Shown here: one piece after another, positions 1 through 10,398 of the stretch
Layout of the letters: every line of letters starts with the position of its first letter
How positions within the stretch are numbered: the first letter of the stretch is position 1
Assembly: GCF_047511655.1 (NCBI RefSeq)
Contig: NC_133396.1
Location: 128,659,490 to 128,723,489 of the forward strand
Direction: 5' to 3'
Length of the DNA: 64,000 nt
Origin: Castor canadensis
Taxonomy: Eukaryota; Chordata; Mammalia; Rodentia; Castoridae
Position numbers and translations under genes: made by a program
Notes under the pieces: generated by a model
What the model was told of the DNA's origin: nothing
The model's database searches: none
The model's input: only the letters and a program-made list of their open reading frames with translations

Positions 1-655
1 TGCTATTCACAATAGCCACGATAGGGAATTGACCTAGGTGCCTATCAACTGGTAAACTGATAAAGAAAAATGGAATATTATTCAACCCGTAAAAAGAAGG
101 AAATCCTGTCTCCTGGATGGAACTGGAGGACGTGACATGAAGTGGAATAAGCCAGGCACCAATAAAGACAAATGGCACCTGTCTGACTCATACAAAAAAG
201 TTGACCTCATAAAAGTAGAGAGTAGATAGAACATTGGTTGCCAGAGGCTGGGAAGGGTAGAAGGACCAAGGAGATAGAGAAGGGTTGCCTAATAGGTAGA
301 ACAGTGAGGAAGCTGGGGATGAGGCTCGGTGGTAGAGCGCTTGCCTGCACGTGTGAGGCTATGGGTTGGATCCCCAGCACTGCAAAAACAAAAACATTAC
401 CAACAACTAAGATACAGTTAGATCAGAGAACTAAGTTTCAGTGTTCTGGCACAGTACAGTAACTATAGCTAGCAATCATTTATTTCAAAATAGTTCAAAG
501 AGGATTTTGAATGGGTTTAATATAAAGTAATGGTAAGTGAGTGATAGATAAGCTAATTATCATATTTGACAATTACACCTTGTTTATGTGTATCAAAACA
601 TCACACTGTACCCCATAAACACATACAAATATTATGTCAATGAAAAAAAATTAAA
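1..655 (+). mobile_element. Old mammalian L1 (L1M-type), 3' end
   Basis: The sequence follows the familiar end of L1 ORF2 and its 3' UTR: an 'acaatagcca' start, a 'tggatggaactggagga' segment, 'gtagagagtagat', 'ccagaggctgggaaggg', then 'tatcaaaacatcacactgta' and an A-rich tail near 650. It runs in sense on the plus strand and continues off the left edge. It carries many substitutions and an ID SINE near 312-395, so it is an old, inactive copy. No open ORF2 remains. Confidence 0.85.
312..395 (+). mobile_element. ID SINE inserted in the L1
   Basis: A tRNA-Ala-like box A ('ggctcggtggtagagcgc') is followed by a box B-like 'ggttggatcccc' and 'agcactgcaaaaa', then an A-rich tail. This is the rodent ID (BC1-type) SINE. 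It interrupts the older L1 3' UTR. Confidence 0.85.
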
Positions 656-866
656 AGCTGGGTGCTGGTGGCTCATGCCACCAGCTACTTAGGAGGATGA
701 GATCAGGAAGATCATTTTTGGTTGCAGGTCATCCCAGGCAAATGGTTCACAAGACCCCATCTCCAAAATAACCAGAGTGAATGGACTAGAGGTGACTCGA
801 GCTATAGTGGCCTGTTTTGCAAGCTTGAAGCTCTGAGTTCAAACTCCAGTCCCACTAAAAAAAAAA
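656..866 (+). mobile_element. B1-dID dimeric SINE
   Basis: The left half is 7SL/B1-like ('ggtggctcatgcc', 'cccaggcaaatggttca', 'gaccccatctccaaaataa'). The right half is ID-like and ends in 'gagttcaaactccagtccca' plus an A-tail. This B1 plus derived-ID order is the B1-dID family known from several rodent families, including Castoridae. It lies directly after the L1 A-tail. Confidence 0.85.
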
Positions 867-945
867 TTAAAAGTAAACTATATTTATATAGGAATAAATC
901 AATCAATGGCAACAAAATAAAGATATTAATATAAAAATAAAATTA

Positions 946-1192
946 GAGTTGGGTACTGTTGGTTCACCTGTAATCCTAGCTACTTGCGAGGCTGAGATTA
1001 AGAGGATCAAAGTTCGAGGCAGGCCCAGGCAAATAGTTTGAGAGACTCCCATCTCCAAAATAACTAGAGCAAAAAAAAAAAAAAAAATGGATTGGAGGTG
1101 TGGCTCAAGTGGTAGAGCACCTGCTTTGTAAGCACAAAGTCCTGAGTTCAAACCCCCGTCCCACCAAAAACCAAAAATGAATAAATAAAAAA
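946..1192 (+). mobile_element. B1-dID dimeric SINE
   Basis: Same structure as the copy at 656: a B1-like left half, an internal A-run near 1072-1087, then 'gtggctcaagtggtagagca' and 'gagttcaaacccccgtccca' with an A-rich tail. Confidence 0.88.
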
Positions 1193-1729
1193 TAATGTGT
1201 CAGTGTCAGTAAACATCAATTTCTATACTGGTCATTTCTTAGCTTTATATCTAATACCATATCCCAAATTAAAATTCCTAATGAGTTATGATCTAAACAT
1301 AAGGGAGGAAATCCAAAAAAATAAAAGTAGTATAAGAAAATTACATAGTAGCAGGGAAAGTTACGTAAGTCATAAGTACTAGGAACCATAAAAGATTGAG
1401 ACTTGTCACTGTGGAAGTGTTAAACTTCTTTTTGAAGAAAAATATCATAAAAGAAATTAAAAAGTAAGCAGTAGACTAGAAGGAAATATTTGAAACATAC
1501 AGAATAAAGGATAGGCATGATCAGTTATATATAAAATGTTTCTACAAATTAACAAAACAATATACTTCAAAAGGTGATTTTTAACAGGATACAAGAAGTT
1601 AGAAATACATCTCACCAGTAAACAGAAATAAGACTGATTTAGTATTTTCTATCCATTATCACACCAGCTAGAGTGAAAACATGAAATAACACACCATCAA
1701 GGCTTTTGCGAAATGGGCACATTAACTTA

Positions 1730-2031
1730 TTTTTTTTTTTTTGGTGGGACTGGGGTTTCAACTAAGGGCTTTTGCTTGCAAAGCAGGTGCTCTACCACTT
1801 GTGCCAGTCCTCCAGTCTTTTTTTTTGGGGGGACAAGGTCTTACTACATGGCCTCAAACTCAAGATTCTCCTGTAGTATTCAAGAGGCTGAAGCAGGCAT
1901 ATCCAGAGTTTGAGGCCAGCCTGGGCTACATAGCAAGATCCTGTCTCAAAACAACAACAACAAAACCTGGAGCTCCTCCTGCCTCAGCCTCCCAAGTGCT
2001 GGCATAAGACTTATATGCCACCAAGACCCGC
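1730..2031 (-). mobile_element. B1-dID SINE, minus, split by a B1
   Basis: A poly-T start and 'ggtgggactggggtttcaac' mark an antisense dID (1730-1828). An antisense B1 half follows (1829-1872, resuming 1966-2031: 'cctcagcctcccaagtgctgg'). It is interrupted by a sense B1. A 'tctcctg' / 'cctcctg' repeat at the two edges of the interruption looks like its target-site duplication. Confidence 0.82.
1873..1965 (+). mobile_element. B1 SINE nested in B1-dID
   Basis: Sense B1 3' portion: 'gaggctgaagcagg', 'gaggccagcctgggctaca', 'atcctgtctcaaaacaaca', with a CAA-rich tail. It sits inside the antisense B1-dID and is therefore younger. Confidence 0.85.
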
Positions 2032-2734
2032 TCACACATGTATCCTCAATGTGAGTGGAAACATAAATCAGCACCAAACTTTTGGAAAGCAATGTTTAAT
2101 ATCTATTATATTTTCCTTCCATCTCTAGGAATTCATCCTTCAGGAAAACACATCCTAAGTAATGTGTCAGTGTCAGTAAACATTCATTTCTATACTGGCA
2201 TCCAAATATTTCCTTTAGCAGTTTATAGGAAAAGCCAAAACATATCTAGGTCATTTCTTATTTCTGTTACACAGTCATTCTTTAAACAGGGTACAACTGA
2301 TTAATTTTATACTCAACAAATTACACTTCTAGCTTTCTGAAATCACACCCAGTTGACTTTCATTGGCGTCTAAAGCGTTTCCAAACTCCAGTCCCACTTT
2401 TCAGAAAACATCTCAGTTCATTCCCACACTTCTGTGTATGAGTCTTACTATTTTCACTCTCAGAGGGCAGTCTTATGTTCCAGCATTTGTGTCTGAGCAA
2501 TTAGAAAACTGGTAAGATGTCACATGAATTCGACATATTAACTTTCCTTTCCCACTTTTGAGTCCAAAGGGCTGTTGCTTTTAGGGAGGGATTCCTGGTC
2601 CAATCGCTGAATCAGAGGGATCCTGAGTAAGGTATGGAGGTGGGGATGCAGCCCAGATAGGAGTTTCTAGCAGGTGTCTGGCACCATAAAAGAAGGGATC
2701 ACTACCCTGGATGATTTTACCTACCCCTCCCCAA

Positions 2735-2880
2735 GACATCTGGCCATGTCTAAGGGCGCTTTTGGCATCCAGCAGGCAGAGGGCAGGGATGCTCTAAGCA
2801 TCATACAATGTACGGGACATTCCCCCACCACACAGAGTATCAGACTGTCAGTAGTCCTGAGGCTGGCTATCGATTTAAGG
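2735..2880 (-). mobile_element. MER5A-like hAT-Charlie DNA transposon fragment
   Basis: Read on the minus strand it gives the MER5A pattern: 'tacattgtatgatgcttaga', 'gcatccctgccctct', 'tgctggatgcc', then 'agacatggccagatgtc'. The outer ends are not clear. It is a small non-autonomous fossil. Confidence 0.6.
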
Positions 2881-3939
2881 TGCTAAACAGCCCCTTACAC
2901 GGATTATCTCCTTAGTGCAGCTCTATGAGTTAGAAACAGTAGAAAGTCTCTTTGGAGAGTTTCACTAAGTCAACCTACTACCCAATGAGCTGGATTTCTC
3001 TGTTTCCTTTATAGACTGCCTGGAGAGATGTCAGAGGGACATGAAATGCTCAAGGCTGGCCGCTCCCCATGGAGCTTGTGCACATCTGCCTCATCGACAG
3101 AGCTCTGCTTACCATGCTGCTTCTGTTACTGGATCTGAAATGGTCTTAGTACTATAATTATGTAACTTGGTCACATATTACATAAATTAGAGTTCCTCAA
3201 TTTTGGCACTGACCAATATCAGTGAAATATAAGTGCAAATATAGCACTATGATAGCAGACACAGCAGAGACTGTCTATGTCTTCCCAAACCCAGCTCCTC
3301 TAACACCTGGGCACACAGCTGGACTACATTTCCCAGAACTCTTTGCACTAGGTGGGAACAGGCTTCTACTCTGGCCAATGGAGTGTGAGTAGGAGCGGAA
3401 CGCACCACCTCCAGGCTGAAGTAGGTAAGAAGTGGGCGTGTCTTCATCATCCCTCCTCCCTCACATCCCCCTCTTCTCACAGGATGCATTCAAAAGCAGT
3501 ACCTTGGAAGCCACATGTGGGAGATGTGGAGCCAAAAATGAAGGAACCCATCCCATTGAATCACGCTTAGAGGAGAGCCACTCCCCACTTAGGAGCAACT
3601 CTTTTGGCCTTATGTGATTAAGAAACTTCCATTCTTCTTGAACTATTATACATTTTTTTGGACTTGATTGTTAGAGCAGATAGTGTTTCCTTAATTAATA
3701 CAACTGGGTTAAAGGTCTTGGAAATATTTGTAAGAGTTCCTCTCAATTTTTCTCATGAAATTGTGGGAGAGACAATGGTAAAATATTGGGACAAAGTCAT
3801 AGACATCTGAAAGAATTCCTAGTCATATTTCTTTTTGTGAATTCAGAGCCTGTACATGCTAAGGCCATGCACAATGGCTGAGCCACACCTTCAGCCCAAG
3901 CTATGTTAAGTTGAAATTAACTATTTAAAGTAAATATGT

Positions 3940-4167
3940 TGGGTTTTTTTTTTTTTTTTGGTGCTACTGGTGTTTGAACTCAGGGTTTCGCACTTACAAA
4001 GCAGGCACTCTACTGCTTGAGACACAACTCTAAGTCCATTTTGCTCTGGCTATTTTGGAGATGGGGGTCTCTTGAACTATTTGCCCAGTTGGCCTCAAAC
4101 CGTGATTCTCCCAATCTCAGACTCCCAAGCAGCTAGAATTACAGGCGTAAGACATTGGTGCCTGGTT
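3940..4167 (-). mobile_element. B1-dID SINE with 10-bp TSD
   Basis: An antisense dID half ('ggtttttttttt', 'ggtgctactggtgtttgaac') is followed by an antisense B1 half ('ttttggagatgggggtctc', 'tagaattacaggcgtaag'). The perfect direct repeat gtaaatatgt flanks it at 3930-3939 and 4168-4177. Confidence 0.9.
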
Positions 4168-4254
4168 GTAAATATGTATTTTTAAAACTGTTTGCTTACC
4201 TGGCTTTAAAGATTATCTATTCGCCACCAGTCCTAATTGCACTGAAGGAGAGGG

Positions 4255-4365
4255 CTTCTAGTGCTCTACCATTTTACCAGTGAAGAAGTGGGGACTGAAG
4301 GAGGTGAAGTGGCTTACCCAAGTCACATGGTTAGCAAGTGGCAGACCCAGAATTCACCTCCTCCT
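4255..4365 (+). mobile_element. MIR SINE
   Basis: The phrases 'cattttaccagtgaagaag', 'gtggcttacccaagtcaca' and 'ggttagcaagtggcagacc' match the MIR core and 3' half in sense. Confidence 0.65.
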
Positions 4366-4859
4366 GAGTTACCCAACATAGTGGATTTCCTTCTTCTTGG
4401 GGAATCTGGGAGTGTGGAGCCAGGCATGGCCTATAGTCTCTGTGTCTGTTCTGGATCCCAGAGGCTGATTACAAACATCAGGCAGCAAAAGTTCCTATGC
4501 AAGGTACTCATTCGGTTCTTATCAAAGGTTCCTATGTAGCTCCTTCATGCAAATAGGGGATCTCAACTTGCTGAGTGTCCAATCCTGACTGGTCAGAGTC
4601 TGAGCTCAGTTGTAGGCAGCTCACTGGTCAGCTTTGACTACTAGGGTAAGGCAGGGCTTCAGGAGGCTAACCTGGAATTTAATTCCAGGCCTGTGTGTGA
4701 GCTCTGGGTCCCATTTATGTCTTTGTTTGGCTTTGCTGTGAAAGCATGAGACAGGTGTGATCCCTGTGGGATCCTTCCCAGCATTTGCTAGTTCTGTCCC
4801 CCTCTTGGGTGGCCCCTGACTGCTCCACTGTGAGGAAAAACACCATAAGGTGAGTCCTG

Positions 4860-4990
4860 CTCTTGACCCAGAGCCAGGAGATCTGGATTCAAGTCTTATA
4901 GAACTTTTCTGAGCCTTAGTTTTCACTTATAAAATCTGAGAGTTTGAATAGATAATCTTTAAGGTCCTTTTGAATGATGATATCCTAAGG
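4860..4990 (-). mobile_element. MIR SINE fragment
   Basis: 'tctgagccttagttttcact' and 'tataaaatctgagagtttga' are the antisense MIR 'cagtttcctcatctgtaaaatg' region; the following 'taaggtccttttgaatgatg' also fits. Confidence 0.5.
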
Positions 4991-5425
4991 TTTCTAGATC
5001 TCTTATATCAGATAGGAAGCTCCCTGAAGCTAGAGGAACCTTGGCTCTTTCTCACCCTGGGTTTTCCTCACCCTTGGCTCAGTGCTTTGGAAAGGACTCT
5101 GCACACTTACAAGCTTCTAGATACCTAGCATGGCATAAACACGGTGCTAACATCTGGAAAGAGGCATAAGAAAGAGAAAACAGTCCCAGACCCCCAGAGT
5201 GCTGCCAGCTGGATTTATTGAGCAAGCGACACACACACAGCAAGGCTGAGGGTCCCTAGACATCTCTTCACTAAAGACACACAGCCAATCTCCTATCAGA
5301 GCTCCTTGCTTCTACTGTCTTCTTTTGCTAATTCATCCTCCCACACGGTTGCAGAGCTGCGAGATTTTAAATCTGTTCAGATCACTCACTGCTTTATTTA
5401 CCTCCTTGCATACTGCCCTCTCTGG
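4990..5425. other. Unique intergenic sequence
   Basis: No gene or clear repeat was recognised here. It ends at the left target-site duplication of the RPLP1 retrocopy. Confidence 0.5.
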
Positions 5426-5438
5426 ATCTGAACTTTCT

Positions 5439-5949
5439 TTTTTTCTTTTTTTGCAGAGTCCAGGTTTTTATTGAGCAAGTTGCAAAGAGGGTTAGTCAAA
5501 AACACCAAAGCCCATGTCATCGTCAGATTTCTCAGACTCTTCCTTCTTGGCTTCGATCACCTTCTCCTCAGCTGGGGCAGCAGCGGTGGAGGGGCGGGAC
5601 CTCCTGCTGGGGCAGCACCTGCTGCCGGAGCAAGACCCCCAGCTTCTACATTACAGATGAGGCTTTCAATGTTGACATTGGCCAGGGCCTTTGCAAACAG
5701 GCCAGGCCAAAATGGTTCCACATTCACACTGGCGGCGTATATGAGGGCATTGAGCTTATCCTCCGTGACGGTGACCTCATCGTCGTGCAGGATGAGGGCA
5801 GGGTAGATGCAGGTGAGCTTGGAGACAGAGGCCATGGTGCGGACTGCCCGGCGCGGTGCTAGTGGTGGATGAAGTGAGGACCTCATCCCAACGTGGCCTT
5901 AGCCTCCTTGGAAGAACCCAGCACTTTGGCACGGCTGAGGAAGGAGAGA
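5439..5949 (-). pseudogene. RPLP1: RPLP1 processed pseudogene (60S acidic ribosomal protein P1)
   Basis: This is a reverse-transcribed, intron-less copy of RPLP1 mRNA. The ATG is at 5835-5833, and the reading frame keeps 'HDDEVTVTEDK', 'NVEPFWPGLFAKALANVNI' and the alanine/proline hinge. Relative to the known protein, one base is missing in the 'GPAPST' hinge. This shifts the frame, so the acidic 'SDDDMGFG' tail, still visible in another frame, is no longer in the main frame. There are about nine substitutions before that point. The 3' UTR, an AATAAA signal (complement at 5467-5472) and a poly-A remnant (T-run 5438-5452) are present. The 5' UTR is nearly complete and ends in a pyrimidine tract like the 5'TOP start of this mRNA. 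An imperfect 13-bp target-site duplication (atctgaactYtct) lies at 5426-5438 and 5950-5962. It is non-functional as a ribosomal protein gene. Confidence 0.93.
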
Positions 5950-6524
5950 ATCTGAACTCTCTAGCATGACACCAAACCCTTTGTTCTCTGACCCCTGCCC
6001 ACCGGACAGGGTACCTATGGTGATCGCTCCTCACTGCTGGACTCACTGCTTCCCATCCCTGTCTCTGACCCCTTCCCTCGCATGCTCACATGCACCTGCG
6101 AGGACTCTCTGCCCAGCTCAGGAACTGCCTGATGACTTCCCTCTTTTCAGCATTTGAGCCTGAGATCCTTTGATTAGCAAGAAGTCCAGCATCTTCCCTG
6201 AAGGCCTCTCTCTGCCCACCCCCCCACCCCAACACACAGCAGTCTAATAATCCCAGGGTCTACTCATCACAAGAGACTAGTGTGTAAGCAAAGACAAAGT
6301 ATAGGAAAGAAGGGAGACTTGCAAGATAACCTGCGGGAAATTTGCTGGAGAAAGAGGATTTCACCAGGATTTATAGGTGTATGAGAGCTTTGCAGGCAGT
6401 CAGTATAGGCTGTAGCAATGGAAGGACCCCAGAAGCAGAGGAGCCAGAAAACAGGAGGACCCATCTGAGGATAATGCTCCAAACTGGTGAAGTCCTAGAA
6501 AGCCAAAAAACATGTCCCTGCCTT

Positions 6525-6725
6525 TGATAAGTAATTCTGCTCATGAAAATGTATGCCGAGAAATAATTCCACAAAACACCAAAAGCTCCACAAACAATGA
6601 TGTTCATAGAAGCATTTTATTTTAATGTTTGGTAAGACAACCAAATAAATAATAAATAAAAGATGAAATGTCCAGATGATGGAGTGTCCGGAAAACATTA
6701 AAAGATGATTCTTAAGATTTGTATT
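6525..6725 (+). mobile_element. Old L1 fragment
   Basis: 'gtaattctgctcatgaaaat', 'aacaatgatgttcatagaag', 'cattttattttaatgtttgg' and 'ccggaaaacattaaaagatg' follow the L1M/HAL1 ORF2 3' sequence order in sense, heavily diverged. Confidence 0.55.
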
Positions 6726-6763
6726 ATTCCTAAAGAATTCAGCAAGTATTAATAGATGGCACT

Positions 6764-7465
6764 GTGTTAGTTTGTTAGTTCTGTCAGAACACAGAACCTG
6801 TGCTGGTACTTTGCATTCTCACAATCCTGGAGGCTAAAGCCCAAAATCCAGAGTTGGGCAGGGCTGGTTCCTTCCACAGGCATGCTCCTTGGCTTGTAGA
6901 TGACTGTCTCTTCCTGTGTCTTCAATGGTCCTCCCTCTTCTTATAAGGATCAGTCAATTTTGAATTAGGGCCCAATCTAATAACTTCATTTTAACTTAAT
7001 TACCTCTTAAAAGACCCTATCTCCAAATACAGTCACATTCTTAGGTACGGTGGAGGACTAGGGCTGAACATCTGATGGTTTTTGGGTTTCTTTTGGTGGT
7101 ACTGGGGTTTGAGCTCAAGGACTTGGACTTGTTAAGCAGGCATTCTACTACCTGAGCTGTGTCTCCAGCCCTTTTGCTTTGGTTATTTTTGAGATAGGAT
7201 CTCACTTTTCCCCCCAGGCCAGCCTGAACCACAATCCTTCAATTTATGCTTCTGAGGTAGCTGGGATGATAGGAGTGCACCACTGCACCTAGTTTTTCAT
7301 TGGCTGAGATGGAGGTGGTCTGAACTTTTTTAGCCCAGAGTTGGTCTTGAACTGCAATCCTCCTGATCTCTGCCTCTTGAGTAGCGAGGATTACAGGTGT
7401 GAACCACCATGCCTGGCTGACCATCTGAGTTTTGTGGGGATTCAGCCCCAAACAGGTTTATTCTG
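6764..7465 (-). mobile_element. MLT1-type MaLR LTR fossil, split by a SINE
   Basis: The plus strand shows the MLT1 LTR in antisense: 'ctcacaatcctggaggct', 'ctccttggcttgtagatgac', 'cttaattacctcttaaaaga' and 'ctccaaatacagtcacattc'. After the SINE insertion it resumes with 'gtggggattcagcccc'. This is an old solitary LTR of the ERVL-MaLR group with no internal region visible. It is broken; its age is broadly that of other mammal-wide MLT1 copies. Confidence 0.8.
7080..7420 (-). mobile_element. Trimeric B1-B1-dID SINE inside the LTR
   Basis: In plus-strand order there is an antisense dID (7090-7172: 'ggtggtactggggtttgagc' through 'gtgtctccagccc'). A first antisense B1 follows (7178-7294: 'gagataggatctcac' to 'gtgcaccactgcacctag'). 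A second antisense B1 comes last (7300-7420: 'gattacaggtgtgaaccacc'). 'catctga' followed by a G/T-rich run occurs on both sides (7069 and 7422), suggesting an imperfect target-site duplication. The same three-part order recurs at 18296. Confidence 0.8.
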
Positions 7466-8600
7466 TACCTGGGATTATACTGTGGGGTTGGAGGACTGGA
7501 GTGAAAAGGGACCAGTCATTGGTTGCCAAACCCCTAAGGACAAAGGCTTGATGGAGGTGTAGAAAGACAGAGGTCTGGGATAGCCTTTGCAGGGAGCAGA
7601 GCACAGAGCACATTTAGTGAACATGAAGTAGGGTTGTTGTATGCATAGGAATCAAGGGCTATAATCATGAAATGCCTTTAATTTACTTCCTACTTCCCTT
7701 TAAAATTTATTCAGTTGGGAAATTTCTTCCCCTGCTTTCAGAAGGAAAATCATTTAGCCTGGCAACTTTCTGACAAATCTTAAAGAATAAGCCTTTTGGG
7801 TCATGTAAAATTGTCAAAGCCTGTGCCAATTTAGAAATTAAAATGTCAAGCCCCATGGAATAATCTAAGGTTCCAACATAAACTATAGTCCCTTGCCTGG
7901 CTGGGCCTGCTGCAGTTGTTCCATCTGGGGCTGGGGCCAGGTGATGGGCTGCTTCTCTTTCTATGTTAACCTCCCCTGTCCTTATCCTTGCTATCTCTGC
8001 CCCTGTTTCTTGTTCCTTCTGGACAGGGGATGAGAAGAGGGAGAAAAAAGATAGGCTGTTGATCATCTCCATGGCTGGGACAGGATTCTCAGGCTCTTTG
8101 CTGGGGCATTAGAAACTCTCACTGGGCTGTGGGGGATAGAATGACCTAGAAGAAGCTGACAGCCAAGAGCAAAGAGAGTAAGGAGTCATCACCTAAGACT
8201 CCTCGGTCATCAAAGAGGTGACAACTTGGTCTATGCTTTCCCAAATAATGTCTTAACTTCAGCCTGTTCCCAATCATTAATTACCTGTGACTGCGTTACC
8301 TGTCACAAGACTTTTCAGAACAAGAAGCAGTGTCGACTCCAATAGAAATTACTATGGGATTCCATGGAGGTCTGGAGACATGTTTGTTTACATGCTCCCT
8401 GGGAGTGGCAGCAGGTGTCAGTGGCGGGAGCCCTGAGAGGAGAAAAATGAGACCTGCCCTTGCTGAGGGCACTGGGGCTGCACCTACAGACTTCTGACCA
8501 GAGAACTGTTGAATTCCTCACCCCGGTGAGGCTGTGTGGTGTTAGGAGCACAGGTCATCCTGTGTGCCACCCATTGAAATTCTGATCTCATCTCCATATT
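7466..8600. other. Unique intergenic sequence
   Basis: No supported gene. An open 121-codon minus frame at 7707-8072 has no domain that I recognise and no splice or conservation support. The stretch otherwise holds unique sequence. Confidence 0.4.
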
Positions 8601-8740
8601 AATTAGCTATGTGTCCCTCATCAAGTTCCTTTTGGCCTCAGTCTTCTGTTATCTAGCAGATACTTTTGGGGTTGTCATAAGGATTCAACACATTGAATAT
8701 GCAAAAGCATCTACCTAGTCAGTACCTCCTGCATGAAAGT
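8600..8740 (-). mobile_element. MIR SINE
   Basis: 'tagctatgtgtccctcatca', 'ggcctcagtcttctgttatc' and 'tgtcataaggattcaacaca' match antisense MIR (loss of coordinated C/T positions shows age). Confidence 0.55.
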
Positions 8741-9478
8741 TCCTAAATTCATGTTATTTTCTTCCCTTCCCTGATTAATGCTGAAACATAGCCTTCTTCT
8801 TGACCTAAATTAAAGACCACAGTCGTTCAAGATGTGGCTAAGCTAATTGCCCTGCAGTCCAGGCCATGTTTGGAGTTGTTTTCAGGACCTGAGGGTAACC
8901 CAAGTAATGCCATGGGGGAAAGATGTAGTTAGCGATGGCCAGGCACAGATGATGCTCAGAGAATCTCTGCGTTCCTTCTAGCTGTTCCTACGGCCCTGGA
9001 CCCACCCAGTCCCGGGTTACAGAAGGCTTACCCTCTAAGCCATTGGATCCCTGAGGCTATTGACAGGTGTCCTTGGAGTTGTGGTCCTAGTGACCTTATC
9101 AGAAGAGTTTCTTAGCTAACTTCCTCCATGGGCCACCAACTTCTCCTTGGGCTTGTCTCTACTTCTTATGCAGGACCCTGATAGTGGAGACACTTTCTCT
9201 ACTTGTTCAGTTTCTATGTGAAAGGATTCGTCTAGGCTAATAGTCCTGGTCTCTCACCCCAGCCCTCTCTTATTCCACCTGAGGAGCAAATGAATGATGC
9301 ACCTGCTTAGTGACTGTGAGGAAGGAGTCCACTATAAGTGGTTGAGTCTCCACTGGGCTCCCCCTTAAGATCTGCACTGTGAACCACTCACTGTACCTTG
9401 TGGTGTGGTGGGCTTAGCAGAACATGATCCAGCTTTCTGGAGCAAAGTCTAATTTTCAAAGTTGAAAACATTGCTTTT
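8741..9478. other. Unique intergenic sequence
   Basis: No gene, RNA gene or repeat was recognised. Confidence 0.4.
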
Positions 9479-9560
9479 AGGACTGGGGAGGTAGCTCTGT
9501 GGTAGAGTGGTTGCCTAGCATGTGCAAGGTCTTGGGTTTGACCCTCTGTCTTAGAAAAAT
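9479..9560 (+). mobile_element. ID SINE
   Basis: 'gactggggaggtagctctgt', 'ggtagagtggttgcctagca' and 'gtgcaaggtcttgggttt' form an ID body with a short A-rich tail. Confidence 0.85.
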
Positions 9561-9650
9561 TATCTTCATACAAATATAGAATAAATGTGTCAAAGATCAT
9601 TCTAACTCATTAACAAGGGAACCAGTGGTATTATGTTAAAACTGCTTCTT

Positions 9651-9975
9651 TTTTATTGTTTTATTATTCATATGTGCATACAAGGCTTGGGTCATTTCTC
9701 CCCCCTGCCCCCCCCCTCAATACCCAGCAGAAACTATTTTGCCCTTATTTCTAATTTTGTTGTAGAGAGAGTATAAGCAATAATAGGAAGGAACAAGGGT
9801 TTTTGCTGGTTGAGATAAGGATAGCTATGTAGGGCATTGACTCACATTGATTTCCTGTGCGTGGGTGTTACCTTCTGGGTTAATTCTTTTTGATCTCACC
9901 TTTTCTCTAGTTCCTGGTCCCCTTTTCCTATTGGCCTCAGTTGCTTTTAAGGTATCTGCTTTAGTTTCTCTGCGA
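9651..9975 (-). mobile_element. 5'-truncated L1 (3' UTR) with 15-bp TSD
   Basis: The stretch starts with T/A-rich 'ttttattgttttattattca', the complement of an L1 3' tail. It continues through 'catatgtgcatacaaggctt', 'cagcagaaactattttgccc' and 'attggcctcagttgctttta'. I recognise this 3' UTR from memory as a lineage-specific L1 of beaver-like rodents. The direct repeat ttaaaactgYttctt (one mismatch) flanks it at 9636-9650 and 9976-9990, which fixes both ends. It lacks ORF1 and ORF2 entirely. Confidence 0.85.
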
Positions 9976-10398
9976 TTAAAACTGTTTCTTGAGAGCATCT
10001 GATAAACAGAGATTTATATAGTTAACCAAGAAAATTCACTAAATTAAATGGAAAGCCAGTTAATATCCTACAGAGCAATAAAACTATAGCCTTTGCAATT
10101 ACTTATTATACCAAACAGAAATCATTTGTATTTCTAACACGTAATGTTAACAAATGTTCATAAATCTTCACTCTAACACATAGTTTGCATGAAATTAAGC
10201 CAACATTATTTCTTTTAGAGAGGGAAGGAGAGCTTCGTGGGCCTGTTAAGCAGTCGTTTAGTATGACATGGGAAGATGAGCAGTCATGTTTTGTGTATTT
10301 TCAAGTTTCTGATGATGTTGGATAATTTTTTGTAATGTTGGTGAAGGTGCTCCACATGCAAGGCAAGTGCTCTGCCTCCCTGGTTCTGGGTAATTTTC

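Larger units (their letters stand above)
1193..2290 (+). mobile_element. AT-rich old L1-like sequence, SINE-interrupted
   Basis: The stretch contains diverged L1 ORF2-like phrases ('catctcaccagtaaacagaaa', 'acaccagctagagtgaaaac', and, after the SINE block, 'ttttggaaagcaatgttt' and 'ctctaggaattcatcc'). It is split by the SINE block at 1730-2031. A direct repeat of about 38 bases is shared between 1194 and 2160 (see findings). Family assignment is from memory of L1M/HAL1 consensus; no reading frame survives. Confidence 0.5.

Noticed and set aside
7707-8072. 121-codon minus frame with 'GTIVYVGTLDYSMGLDILI'
   Set aside because: No family could be assigned and there is no supporting gene structure. 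It was left as unique sequence.
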